Below, one piece after another: positions 35,278 through 44,199 of a DNA stretch of 64,000 bases. The stretch is taken from NCBI RefSeq assembly GCF_001684975.1, contig NZ_MAYH01000049.1, positions 1 through 64,000 of the forward strand. Direction: 5' to 3'. The notes under the pieces are model-generated. The model had not been told where the DNA came from. It searched no databases and saw only the letters and a list, made by a program, of their open reading frames with translations. Origin of the DNA: Chryseobacterium artocarpi. GTDB lineage: Bacteria; Bacteroidota; Bacteroidia; Flavobacteriales; Weeksellaceae. Positions within the stretch are counted from its first letter, which is position 1. Each line of letters opens with the position of its first letter. The position numbers were made by a program, and so were the translations under genes.

Positions 35278-37017
35278 TTAATTAAGCTGCTTAAATATAA
35301 CAGAATTTGACGATTTATTGATAAAAATCAGATAATCAAAATTCTTAGATATGTCTGTAGGATAAAATTCATTCAAATGATTTACCGCTCCTGTTCTTCT
35401 CAGGTCTAAATCTTCAATAATCCATTTGATTTTTTCATTATTATCTTCTTTTATTTTTTTTATATCTAATATGAAATAAGGTTCATTCAGGGAGTTAAGA
35501 AAATACTCATAACTACCAAGATATGCTTCCTGGGCATCGTATGTTGACAGGCCTTTGTCTCCTTTTGCGGTGTATCTTCCTGAATAAAAAGCGAATCCAA
35601 ATGTTAAATAATCCTTACCAAGCTGTTCAGATAAGAAATATCCCATATTATTACGGGATTCATCTATATGTCCGTTGTGAGCCCAAAGGATCATTTTTGA
35701 ATCAGGATTATTATTTTTAATCCATAAGACATTCTCTGCCATATATTTGTCTCTGCTTATACTATTCAAGTCAAGATACTGTTCTATGATTCTTATATTC
35801 TGTTTGATGAAAGCTAAATCTTTATTATTTCCTTTATTTTCAACATCCTTCTTAATTTCAGAAATAATAGAGTTTATAATGTCTCTGTCTTTTTGATCAA
35901 TGTTTTGTTTCTTGTCATTTTGGAATTGATTTCTTATTTTTTCCAGTAATTTATTCAGTTCTTCAATCTTCTGTAGAGAAGCTGGGTTATTTTGAAATTG
36001 TTTTTTCAATTCGTTTATGGAAGCAGTAAAGCTTTGCATATCAAAACCAGAGAAATACACTTTTTTATCAGTAGATTGATTGTATTGCTTCATCCATTCT
36101 ACCATATTCAGGATTTCATTGGTTTTCCATGTCCAGAAAATCATTCCGTTAAGATATTCTTTTGCAGAGCCTTTACCATCTATGATATAATTATTCATTT
36201 GATAAGATTCCGGCATTGCAGCTTCTATTGAAAAAAGATTAAAGCCTTCATTTGGTACCAGATATCTGATTATACGATCCTTCATCTTGAAAATTTCTGA
36301 TGATCCGTGAGTGACTTCTCCCAGAGCAACGGTTTTGGAATTGCCGATCAGTTTTTTTAGAATTTTCAGATCATTATTATCTTTTGAGTCCGGATCATAG
36401 GTTTTTAGAGGATAAATATATTTTTTTAAGATATCAGCTTCTTCCAGGGTTAGTTTTTCTTTTTTTGAAATGTCTTCGATGGGTTTATTATTGGCAAATA
36501 ATTTAAAATCATCAAACCAGGCAACTCCTTCTCCTTTAGAAATTCCTCCTATTATTATTTTTTCTGCATCTGGATTAACTTTTAGTGTAATGGATGCTTC
36601 TGTCCAATCTGTATTTCCAGTTATTCTCTTGCCGCTCATATTATCAAAAGCAAGAACCTTATTATTGGCATCATTTACCCTTACCCAAAGTCCGGCATTG
36701 CCATTCTGTGTAGACTGTACTTTAATTTTACCAACCAGACGGAGTTCCTTTCCTTTGAAAAGTTCGGTAGGGATTGAACAGAAAAAGCTTGCAAAATCAG
36801 TGTTTTTTGGTGAATTACTAGTAACTTTCAGACTTTTATTTCCAGAGATCTTTATTATATTATCAGTTTCATAAAGATAATTTTTACCATTGAGGTACCA
36901 TTTTAGAGGAAGGTTTTCATCATTTACTTTTTCAAAATCCGAATTCAGAAATCTCTGTGCAGTTATTATATGAAAAAGGAAAAAGAAAATAAGTAATAAG
37001 TGTTTTTTTAAGAACAT
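35278..37017 (-). CDS. Erythromycin-esterase-like protein with N-terminal beta-sandwich
   Basis: A 579-residue exported protein (signal FFFLFHIITAQ, start chosen at 37017 so the signal is N-terminal). Residues about 25-190 look like a jelly-roll carbohydrate-binding type module (FEKVNDENLPLKWYLNG...WFDDFKLF). The rest is the erythromycin esterase fold: ALGEVTHGSSE with the catalytic-type histidine, SIEAAMPESY, and WAHNGHI. Members hydrolyse macrolide lactones, but this one lies between lanthipeptide precursors A and B, so it may tailor or inactivate the product; that is inference. Confidence 0.82.
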   Translation of the reverse strand: MFLKKHLLLIFFFLFHIITAQRFLNSDFEKVNDENLPLKWYLNGKNYLYETDNIIKISGNKSLKVTSNSPKNTDFASFFCSIPTELFKGKELRLVGKIKVQSTQNGNAGLWVRVNDANNKVLAFDNMSGKRITGNTDWTEASITLKVNPDAEKIIIGGISKGEGVAWFDDFKLFANNKPIEDISKKEKLTLEEADILKKYIYPLKTYDPDSKDNNDLKILKKLIGNSKTVALGEVTHGSSEIFKMKDRIIRYLVPNEGFNLFSIEAAMPESYQMNNYIIDGKGSAKEYLNGMIFWTWKTNEILNMVEWMKQYNQSTDKKVYFSGFDMQSFTASINELKKQFQNNPASLQKIEELNKLLEKIRNQFQNDKKQNIDQKDRDIINSIISEIKKDVENKGNNKDLAFIKQNIRIIEQYLDLNSISRDKYMAENVLWIKNNNPDSKMILWAHNGHIDESRNNMGYFLSEQLGKDYLTFGFAFYSGRYTAKGDKGLSTYDAQEAYLGSYEYFLNSLNEPYFILDIKKIKEDNNEKIKWIIEDLDLRRTGAVNHLNEFYPTDISKNFDYLIFINKSSNSVIFKQLN

Positions 37018-37178
37018 TTTTGTAAAATTTAAATCTTGTAAAAATAAAGAACAGTTTAATACGAAATTAAACTGTTCAGAAAAATTCAATTTAATGATTG
37101 TAAGTTACAATATGGATTAATCTGGTGATATCTGTGAAAATTATCCATATGGTCTTTACCTGATTAATTATACATAGT

Positions 37179-37457
37179 TTAACATTGTACTTCTCCAGAC
37201 CCTCCATCACAGTCATTGCTGGTAAGAGAAGGGCAGTTGCCACCTCCTAATGTTTCGTCACATTCTGCGTAAGTACCTGCGCAATCAACATAAGTCATAC
37301 AAGTTGCTGTTTCGCACGCCCCGTTTACTGTGTCGCAATCTTCAGAATTGTCTTCGTAGGCCCCGTTACCCCCTTGTACTTTTACTAATTTAGAATTGTC
37401 GATTTCAGTTAAAAAACTTTCTAGTTTTAGATCCTCTAGTGTTAATTTTGTGTTCAT
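37179..37457 (-). CDS. Pinensin-type lanthipeptide precursor B, 92 aa
   Basis: Leader MNTKLTLEDLKLESFLTEI...VQGG (Gly29-Gly30), core starting NGAYEDN with eight Cys, many Thr/Ser and Asp/Glu and no basic residue. Cys lie at short spacing (EDC, GAC, ATC, VDC, AEC, GNC, NDC, VQC), and the last residue is Cys. Lies between the esterase gene and precursor C, same strand. Confidence 0.9.
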   Translation of the reverse strand: MNTKLTLEDLKLESFLTEIDNSKLVKVQGGNGAYEDNSEDCDTVNGACETATCMTYVDCAGTYAECDETLGGGNCPSLTSNDCDGGSGEVQC

Positions 37458-37553
37458 AATTTTTTTTAATTAATGTTTGTTTTATTGAAAATTTTCTAGG
37501 ATATTTCTTATTTAAGAATGTATTGAGGTTTTATTTCTCAAACTACGGGCTCC

Positions 37554-37814
37554 CTATTGATCAGGACCTGGGCATCCGTCTCCTTCAGTACAGCCATCTG
37601 TCTCGTTACAAGTATTGCAGACCGGGTTATCTGATCCATCTGTGTCACCACATACACCCATTGTTTCCAAATCGTCGCAGTATATTCCACAAGAGTCTTC
37701 GGTTTCTCCTCCATAAGCCCCATTACCTCCCTGTACTTTTACCAATTTAGAATTGTCGATTTCAGTTAAAAAGCTCTCTAATTTAAGATCCTCTAATGTT
37801 AATTTTTTGTTCAT
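37554..37814 (-). CDS. Pinensin-type lanthipeptide precursor C, 86 aa
   Basis: Leader MNKKLTLEDLKLESFLTEI...VQGG, core NGAYGGETEDSC... with seven Cys, acidic, ending GCPGPDQ. It shares the leader almost letter for letter with A, B and D, differing mainly after NGAY. The start is conserved in all four, which fixes the ATG at 37814. Lies downstream of the RNA ligase gene by 48 bases. Confidence 0.9.
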   Translation of the reverse strand: MNKKLTLEDLKLESFLTEIDNSKLVKVQGGNGAYGGETEDSCGIYCDDLETMGVCGDTDGSDNPVCNTCNETDGCTEGDGCPGPDQ

Positions 37815-37862
37815 AATTATTTATTTAATTTGTGTAAAATTTTCAATGGTTAATTGAGCCGA

Positions 37863-38822
37863 CTAATATAAAAACTTTTCTTTAAAGTTTCCTATATCAG
37901 TGAAAAATTGATTTTGGAAAACTCTGTTTTTGATGATTCCAAACCGCTCTGTATCGTTGTTTGCTAAAGACTTTTCCTTTAAAAGTATGATATTATTCAT
38001 TAATATTTCTAACCAGTGTGAATCAGAAGCTGAAAGTTTTTCTTCAAAACTATGGTCCGTTTTACTTAAAAAAACTTTTTCAAGAGCATAATTTCTTATC
38101 GTTTCAGCATAAAATTGATAACGAGCTCTATAATCCTTATTTTTAACCTTAATCCTGAAACCGTCATCATATTTTAATACAAAACCTTCCAAAATTTTTT
38201 CGGTTTTCATTTCATATAAATCCTGGAGTGAAAAACCTGGATTAACTTCAAATTTCTGAGGCAAACTGAAAACATATTTGTAATCATGAATACTAATCTC
38301 CTCTTGCGTTTCATTATTGATGACCCCAATGAGATAAAGATCTTCCAAATTCCCATAATCAATGACAACACGGTTTTCAGGAAGAATAATTTCAAATAGA
38401 TAGGTGCAATTGCGATCAAGCAGGTAAAAAATTTTAGAATACTTTTTGTGTAGTACTTCTGTTGCTCTTATTGCCTGAAAAGAAGTGAAGCTTCCTCTTG
38501 TGCTGATATAAGGAATATCTTTGTACCAATACATAATGCCCAATGCACCATCCAGTTTTTCAAGAATCTCAACAGGTGGTTTTGAGGGAGTCAGTTCAGT
38601 AGGAAGCTGCTCAATTTCAAAAAACTTCCGAAAAGGGAGAGAAATTATTTTTCCTTTGGTATTAATAATCAATCCTCTGCTGTTTAAGGTTACTTCATTC
38701 CACACAGCTTCTTGAGAAGCTTTTTTTGTGTAATTTAGAATATGCAGTTCGGCATAAGGATGTTTAACAATAGAAATATATCCATTGTTGTAATTGTACT
38801 TAATATCTTCTAGACTAATCAT
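37863..38822 (-). CDS. RNA ligase, T4 Rnl1-like (first of two)
   Basis: A 319-residue covalent nucleotidyltransferase. The adenylation lysine is Lys89 in EKLDGAL (motif I, KxDG). It is preceded by SRGLII (48-53) and LPFRKFFEIEQ (62-72), and followed by motif III YLFEIILPENRVVIDYG, motif IV EGFVLKYDDG and motif V RIKVKNK. These fit the Rnl1 family, which seals 5'-phosphate and 3'-OH RNA ends, classically broken tRNA anticodon loops. Its start overlaps the Nudix stop by 4 bases, so the two are coupled. Location inside a lanthipeptide cluster is unusual. A second, divergent copy lies at 46041. Confidence 0.87.
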   Translation of the reverse strand: MISLEDIKYNYNNGYISIVKHPYAELHILNYTKKASQEAVWNEVTLNSRGLIINTKGKIISLPFRKFFEIEQLPTELTPSKPPVEILEKLDGALGIMYWYKDIPYISTRGSFTSFQAIRATEVLHKKYSKIFYLLDRNCTYLFEIILPENRVVIDYGNLEDLYLIGVINNETQEEISIHDYKYVFSLPQKFEVNPGFSLQDLYEMKTEKILEGFVLKYDDGFRIKVKNKDYRARYQFYAETIRNYALEKVFLSKTDHSFEEKLSASDSHWLEILMNNIILLKEKSLANNDTERFGIIKNRVFQNQFFTDIGNFKEKFLY

Positions 38823-39226
38823 AGGAAATAATGAAGGATAATAGCCTGCCTCCAGAAAATAAGGTTGATCGCTTCTTCTTTTGTATAAAAATTGGCTGAT
38901 GCTACTTCGCTGTTCTGTAGTTTTAATGATGAAAGAACATCTTCTTTATTGCTACTGCTTACATCTACCAAAAAATAATGTAGTTTTTTGGTAACAACTT
39001 TATTATTAATATATGGAATTGTATTATAAGAGGATAATATGATATTTTTCTTTTCAAATTTTAACCCTACTTCTTCATAGGTTTCTCGTATGGCGGCATC
39101 CATATAATCCTCCCCGTTTTCCATTAAACCTTTTGGAATCGAAAAGTTTTTTCCTGAAATTCCTTTAGGCTTTATTAGTAGTATTTCGTTTTTATGTTTA
39201 ATAACCAGTCCGCAAGATTCTACCAT
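38819..39226 (-). CDS. Nudix hydrolase
   Basis: A 135-residue single-domain Nudix protein. The box G-x5-E-x7-REUxEExGU is intact: GLMENGEDYMDAAIRETYEE (residues about 33-52) followed by VGL. The family hydrolyses nucleoside diphosphates linked to another moiety (for example dinucleoside polyphosphates, ADP-ribose or RNA 5' ends). Being coupled to an RNA ligase, which makes App-RNA intermediates, a role in RNA-end chemistry is plausible but unproven. Starts 5 bases after the S41 peptidase stop. Confidence 0.88.
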   Translation of the reverse strand: MVESCGLVIKHKNEILLIKPKGISGKNFSIPKGLMENGEDYMDAAIRETYEEVGLKFEKKNIILSSYNTIPYINNKVVTKKLHYFLVDVSSSNKEDVLSSLKLQNSEVASANFYTKEEAINLIFWRQAIILHYFL

Positions 39227-39230
39227 GATG

Positions 39231-41393
39231 TTATTTTTTTGTACGGAAAAATTCTAGTGCTTTTTCCATGTAAATATCTTTTCCACTTTTGATGTCGTCA
39301 GGTGTTTCATTTACCAGAATATCAGGAATTACGCCCACTGCATGAAATAAAGTTCCGTCAGGATTGGTAACCTTCATTCCTGTAAATGAAATCTGAAAAC
39401 CGTTTAATAGATTAATGTCATTTCTATTTCCATTAGCTCCAGCCGTAGGCCTGCCAATTATAGTGGCTAATTTATAATGTTTTACTGTTTGCGAGAACAT
39501 TTCTGCATTGCTTACACTTCTTTCATCTACCAGTAAAACAGTATTGATCTTTAATGGATTGTCTGAAATAAATTTTCTTAAACGATGCCCATTACAGGTT
39601 TCTTTATAGTATTTAAAGTCTGGTAAATAAATCTGCTTAGAACAAAGCCATTTTGTAGAGTCTGCAATAGGTAATAAATAATTTAACAGGCGATGTTTTT
39701 GATCAGTTCTTGGGTAGCCTCTTAAATCTATAATAAGATTTTTATATTTTCTGATATTGGAAACTTCGGCTTCCATTTCTTCTTCAGAAAGCTTATCCAT
39801 GTTCACATAATAGGTTTCCTTATTTATTTCTTGTGCTTTTGTGACATCATCCCGTGTATAGAAGTCAACATTAGGAACAAATTCTATATTTCTGGTTAAA
39901 GCAATTGTTTTTCCTGCTTTAAGGTTCAAATTTAAATTACTATTGAGTGTTCCTCTTAATAAGGTAAGAGAAGAGTTCCATTCTCTAAAATGCTTTGATC
40001 CGGAAAGATAATGTTGAAGACTATCCATGTATTTTACAGTAGGAATACCATTAACAGCCGTAATTATATCTCCTTTCTGAATATCCTTAAGATCTGGTTT
40101 GACATTTTTTACAACTAATATATTATTTCTATATCTTACTGAAATCCCAGGAGCATATTTTCTTTTTTCCGAAAGTCCCTGATAAGAGACACTCATATGA
40201 CCATCATTGAAATTGGAAAGAAAACGTGATAAAGTAAGGTAATTATCATACTCATTTGTATCGTCATAAGCATCTTTCAAAGCGGTTTCTAAAACGCTGT
40301 CCCAGTTTACTTTAACCACATCCTGATAAGGATAGAAGTGCTTAAATATATTCCAACAAATAATGACATTTGCAAAAGCTATATTTTTGTTAAAAGGTTG
40401 TTGCTTTAACGATGTTTGTATTCTCTTAAGTTGTTGCTGATCAGAAATGGGTAGCGTTGAGTTTTTATCGGAATAGACGACAGTAGGTATACTTAGGCTT
40501 ATATTATTGGAAAGATCAAGTTTTACATATTTATCCCAGTTAATGTCATAGGTTTTGGTATCGTTGACAGTGGTATCTTTAAACCTGAATCCCGAATCAT
40601 ATCTCTCCAGTATGGTTTCTGTATTATTGGCTTTCCATTCTTCATTGGTAAACGGAGGAAGAGGTGAGGTAATCCATTCTTTTGTGTCATTTAGTAGCCA
40701 AAGTTTTACATTTCTAAATTCAGATCCCAGTTTGGATGAAAGTAACCCGAAATTGATCCTGTTAATGGAAAGATGATTGCTGATTAATAATTCTTTTTGT
40801 TGCCATTCTATTGATGTAATGGGCTCATACTGATGAGTTTGGAAAAGAGGTTTCTCATTACCTTCCGTATAAATATTAGCATATGCAAAACTTGCAGCGC
40901 TATTACTGCTTTTTGCTTCATAAGTAATCTTTATATCAGATTGAAAATGAATAGGTTTTATGTTAATATATACATAGCGAGATTCATTTTTGGAAGCCGT
41001 TTCCTTATTGAACCTTTTGCTGGTATAATCTTTTCTGACCTTTATATTATCTATGCCCAATCCGTTATGGATCCAAAATACTGGATGTAAAGAAGGAGTT
41101 GTATTCCAATTGTAAAGAGTTGTGGTAAAAGTTACGGAAGGAGCTACAGGTTGGAATAAATTTTTTAATTCTGCTTCAAATTCTTTTTGATTTTTTGATT
41201 GAGATATTTTTTCTACCCCATAGGATGCAAAGTAATTCCAATCAATAGAAGCCGCTTCATCACTAGGATGAAAGTATCTGATCACTCCATATGTTTTTGC
41301 AAAGTCTTTTAGCTTTTGTAATTCAAAAATTGTCTGGGCATTTAACGTAAAAAAAAATAAGGTAAATATGAATATTCTGATCTTGTGATACAT
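39231..41393 (-). CDS. S41 family peptidase of the lanthipeptide cluster
   Basis: A 720-residue exported protein (signal FTLFFFTLNAQ). An N-terminal helical and beta-sandwich part (about 20-330) is followed by a PDZ-like region (IQKGDIITAVNGIPTVKYM) and the tail-specific protease core, with the catalytic serine in DERSVSNAEMFSQ and the late motif GRPTAGANGN...GMKVTNPDGTLFHAVGV-PDI. It could process the exported peptide or protect the producer. Same strand as, and likely in one transcript with, the Nudix and ligase genes. Confidence 0.85.
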   Translation of the reverse strand: MYHKIRIFIFTLFFFTLNAQTIFELQKLKDFAKTYGVIRYFHPSDEAASIDWNYFASYGVEKISQSKNQKEFEAELKNLFQPVAPSVTFTTTLYNWNTTPSLHPVFWIHNGLGIDNIKVRKDYTSKRFNKETASKNESRYVYINIKPIHFQSDIKITYEAKSSNSAASFAYANIYTEGNEKPLFQTHQYEPITSIEWQQKELLISNHLSINRINFGLLSSKLGSEFRNVKLWLLNDTKEWITSPLPPFTNEEWKANNTETILERYDSGFRFKDTTVNDTKTYDINWDKYVKLDLSNNISLSIPTVVYSDKNSTLPISDQQQLKRIQTSLKQQPFNKNIAFANVIICWNIFKHFYPYQDVVKVNWDSVLETALKDAYDDTNEYDNYLTLSRFLSNFNDGHMSVSYQGLSEKRKYAPGISVRYRNNILVVKNVKPDLKDIQKGDIITAVNGIPTVKYMDSLQHYLSGSKHFREWNSSLTLLRGTLNSNLNLNLKAGKTIALTRNIEFVPNVDFYTRDDVTKAQEINKETYYVNMDKLSEEEMEAEVSNIRKYKNLIIDLRGYPRTDQKHRLLNYLLPIADSTKWLCSKQIYLPDFKYYKETCNGHRLRKFISDNPLKINTVLLVDERSVSNAEMFSQTVKHYKLATIIGRPTAGANGNRNDINLLNGFQISFTGMKVTNPDGTLFHAVGVIPDILVNETPDDIKSGKDIYMEKALEFFRTKK

Positions 41394-41459
41394 AGGTGGT
41401 TATAGTGAGGATTTGGAGAATGAAAATAGCCAATCAGGATTGGCTATTTAAACTTTTGA

Positions 41460-41759
41460 TTAACAATCAACCATGCTTTCCTGTTCTGGGCAACACTCGG
41501 AAACACCTGTAGGTTCTTCTCCCGTAGTACAATCTAGCCCACAAGTTTCAGCACTAGGTAATTCATCTGTACAGCAGTCAGAACCTTCTGTAGGATGGGT
41601 TTCCATCTCAGTTTCACAACTATCCACACAGCTGTCTTCGGTAACGTCGCTACCATATGCTCCGTTTCCTCCCTGAACTTTTATCAGTTTAGAATTATCA
41701 ATTTCTGTTAAGAAGCTTTCTAATTTTAGGTCCTCTAGTGTTAGTTTTTTGTTTTCCAT
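41460..41759 (-). CDS. Pinensin-type lanthipeptide precursor D, 99 aa
   Basis: Leader MENKKLTLEDLKLESFLTEI...IKVQGG, with one Leu/Ile-type change (KLIKV for KLVKV) relative to the others. Core NGAYGSDVTEDSC... contains nine Cys, including two Cys-Cys pairs, and many Glu/Asp. It is the first precursor after the lanC-lanT genes, separated from them by 253 bases, so it may be read from that transcript or its own promoter. Confidence 0.9.
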   Translation of the reverse strand: MENKKLTLEDLKLESFLTEIDNSKLIKVQGGNGAYGSDVTEDSCVDSCETEMETHPTEGSDCCTDELPSAETCGLDCTTGEEPTGVSECCPEQESMVDC

Positions 41760-42012
41760 GTTTATTTTTAAAGGTTGTTTTTATTAATTTTTTTAATATT
41801 CAGTTGATTATGCCCTATGCTGTTGAATTTATAGTTTAATTAAACTGTATTATAATTTTCATCGAATCACAAGGTGGTAGTATCTAGTTTAGAATCCTTT
41901 TCCTGAATTGAGGGTTTCAGTTGAAATCTGATTTTTATGAAAGCTTTTTTGGCTAAGATTTCTTAAGGTATTTTTTCCCACTGTGTTGATTTGTCGCAAA
42001 AATATAAAATTC

Positions 42013-44199
42013 TTATGATAGTTGTTTTTTTACCAATGAAAAATATTTCCCGTTTTTGGTAATAAGTTCTTCATGGGTTCCTTGTTCCACAATTTTCCCA
42101 TCATCAATAACGATAATGTTGTCAGCATTTCTTACAGTACTTAACCTGTGTGCTACAATAATTGTAGTTTTATCTTTTAAAAATTCCTGCATATGATCCA
42201 TAATTTGTGATTCATTTTCAGAATCCAAAGCATTAGTTGCCTCATCCAGAAATACGAAATTTGGATTTTTATAAAATACGCGAGCTATTAAAACTCTTTG
42301 TTTTTGTCCCTGGCTTAGACCATGCCCACCTTTTCCTATTCTTGTATTATAACCAAACGGAAGCACATCAATGAACCCTTGAATATTTGCCATTTTTGCA
42401 GCCCATACCAATCTGTCTTTATCAATCATTGTATCTCCAAGACTGATGTTTTTTGCTATAGTATCTGAGAAAATAAAACTATCCTGTAAAACAGCACCAC
42501 AGTTTTCATTCCACCATTGAGGGTTGATATTATTAAAGTTAACACCTCCCAGTGAAATCAGTCCTTTTTCAGGTAAATAGAATTTTAAAAGAAGTTTTAA
42601 GATGGTTGTTTTCCCGGAGCCACTTTCTCCTACAATAGCGGTAAGTTTTCCTTCGGGAACCTTCAGACTAATATCCTTTAGAACCAGATCATCTTCATTC
42701 TTGGAATAAGAAAATGAAAGATCTTTTAAAATGATATCCTTACTATCTGGCATAATAGTGATATAATTTTCATTGGTTTCTGCCACATTATTTTTAGAAT
42801 AGATTTCATTTAATCGTCTGAAACTCAGTTCTGCCATCTGATATGATCTGATGAAAGAAACAAAATCTGTAATAGGAGCATTTGCCTGTGCAATAATAAA
42901 TTGAATGGCAAACATAGTTCCTAAACTGATTTCCCCATCAATTACTGACTTTGCAGCTAGAAAGGAAATTAAGATATTCTTGATCTGGTTTATAAATAAA
43001 GATCCGGATTGTTGGGTTTGATTGGCATAAAGCATTTTCTTTTTCTGCTCAAACATGGATGCCTGAAGCTTTTCCCAATCCCATCTTTTAATTTTCTCAC
43101 TGTTAGAAAGTTTAATTTCCTGTACTCCATCGAAAAGCTGTACCAGAGAACTCGTATTCCTGGAATTTAAATCAAATATTTTTATATCCAATTTCTTACG
43201 AATGTTTTGGAAAAAGAAAACCCACAAAACATAGAGAATACTTCCGATAAGAAATACAGAAAATATTACTTTATTATAATAAAAAATGATTCCACCGAAT
43301 AATAAGAGATTAATCATGGAAAAGAAAATACTCAGGAATGTACCTGTTAAGAAACTTTCAATCCTGGAATTGTCATTGATTCTCTGAAGAAGATCTCCCA
43401 CGGATCTACTGTCAAAGAACATGAGTGGAAGATCCAATACTCTGATCAGGAAGTCTGAAACAATGGAAATATTAATCTTAGTTCCGATATGCAGAAATAT
43501 CCAGCTCCTTACATATCCGGCAAAAGCATTTCCGATGTTAAGTAAAATTTGGGCAATAAGGATGAGGTATACCAATTCAATATTGCTTCCGTTGATTCCT
43601 TTGTCTACCATAGCCTGAGATAGGAAAGGCAGAATCAGCTGAATAATTGTGCCCACCATTAAGCCCAGAAAGATCTGAAGTAAAAGCCCTTTATGGGGTC
43701 TTAAATATTGCAGAAAATAAATAAATGAATCAAAAGAGGTGATTTCACGTTTCTTCTTATTGATATTATCGCTGTAGAAAGATGGGGAAGGTTCCATAAG
43801 CAAGACATTCCCTTCGTCTTTAAACTCCTTTAATGTCCATCCATCAAGGAATTCTTTATGGGTATATTTTATTTTACCTATTGCAGGATCAGCAACATAA
43901 ACATGTTTATCTGTTTTTTTATAAACTACAATAAAGTGATTGCTTTTCCAGTGGGCTATAAAAGGAAAAATAAGTTTTTCAATACTATCAAAAGGCACTC
44001 TTGCACTTAGTGTCCTTAATCCGATATTCTCTGCTGCACGACTCAGCCCGTATAATGTTACCCCTTGGTTGGATATGGCACTTTTATCCCTGAAATATTC
44101 TACAGAATAGATTGCACCGTAATGTTTTGCAATCATTTTTAAACAGGTAGGACCACAATCCATTTGGTCCAGCTGTTTATAGAATTTAAATTTTTTCAT
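42013..44199 (-). CDS. C39-peptidase-containing ABC transporter (LanT type)
   Basis: A 728-residue peptidase, permease and ATPase in one chain. C39 domain: QMDCGPTCLKM with catalytic Cys15, then the His/Asp region SNHFIVVYK...VADPAIGK. Six-helix membrane domain about 165-440. ATPase: GESGSGKTT, LSQGQKQRVLIAR, NFVFLDEATNALD, AHRLS. It would cut the leaders of the four precursors after VQGG and export the cores with the HlyD and TolC proteins. Overlaps the lanC gene by 14 bases. Confidence 0.95.
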   Translation of the reverse strand: MKKFKFYKQLDQMDCGPTCLKMIAKHYGAIYSVEYFRDKSAISNQGVTLYGLSRAAENIGLRTLSARVPFDSIEKLIFPFIAHWKSNHFIVVYKKTDKHVYVADPAIGKIKYTHKEFLDGWTLKEFKDEGNVLLMEPSPSFYSDNINKKKREITSFDSFIYFLQYLRPHKGLLLQIFLGLMVGTIIQLILPFLSQAMVDKGINGSNIELVYLILIAQILLNIGNAFAGYVRSWIFLHIGTKINISIVSDFLIRVLDLPLMFFDSRSVGDLLQRINDNSRIESFLTGTFLSIFFSMINLLLFGGIIFYYNKVIFSVFLIGSILYVLWVFFFQNIRKKLDIKIFDLNSRNTSSLVQLFDGVQEIKLSNSEKIKRWDWEKLQASMFEQKKKMLYANQTQQSGSLFINQIKNILISFLAAKSVIDGEISLGTMFAIQFIIAQANAPITDFVSFIRSYQMAELSFRRLNEIYSKNNVAETNENYITIMPDSKDIILKDLSFSYSKNEDDLVLKDISLKVPEGKLTAIVGESGSGKTTILKLLLKFYLPEKGLISLGGVNFNNINPQWWNENCGAVLQDSFIFSDTIAKNISLGDTMIDKDRLVWAAKMANIQGFIDVLPFGYNTRIGKGGHGLSQGQKQRVLIARVFYKNPNFVFLDEATNALDSENESQIMDHMQEFLKDKTTIIVAHRLSTVRNADNIIVIDDGKIVEQGTHEELITKNGKYFSLVKKQLS

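Noticed and set aside
37523..37750. Plus-strand and alternative frames over precursor genes B and C
   Set aside because: They are shadows of the precursor coding sequences, whose conserved leaders fix the true frame.
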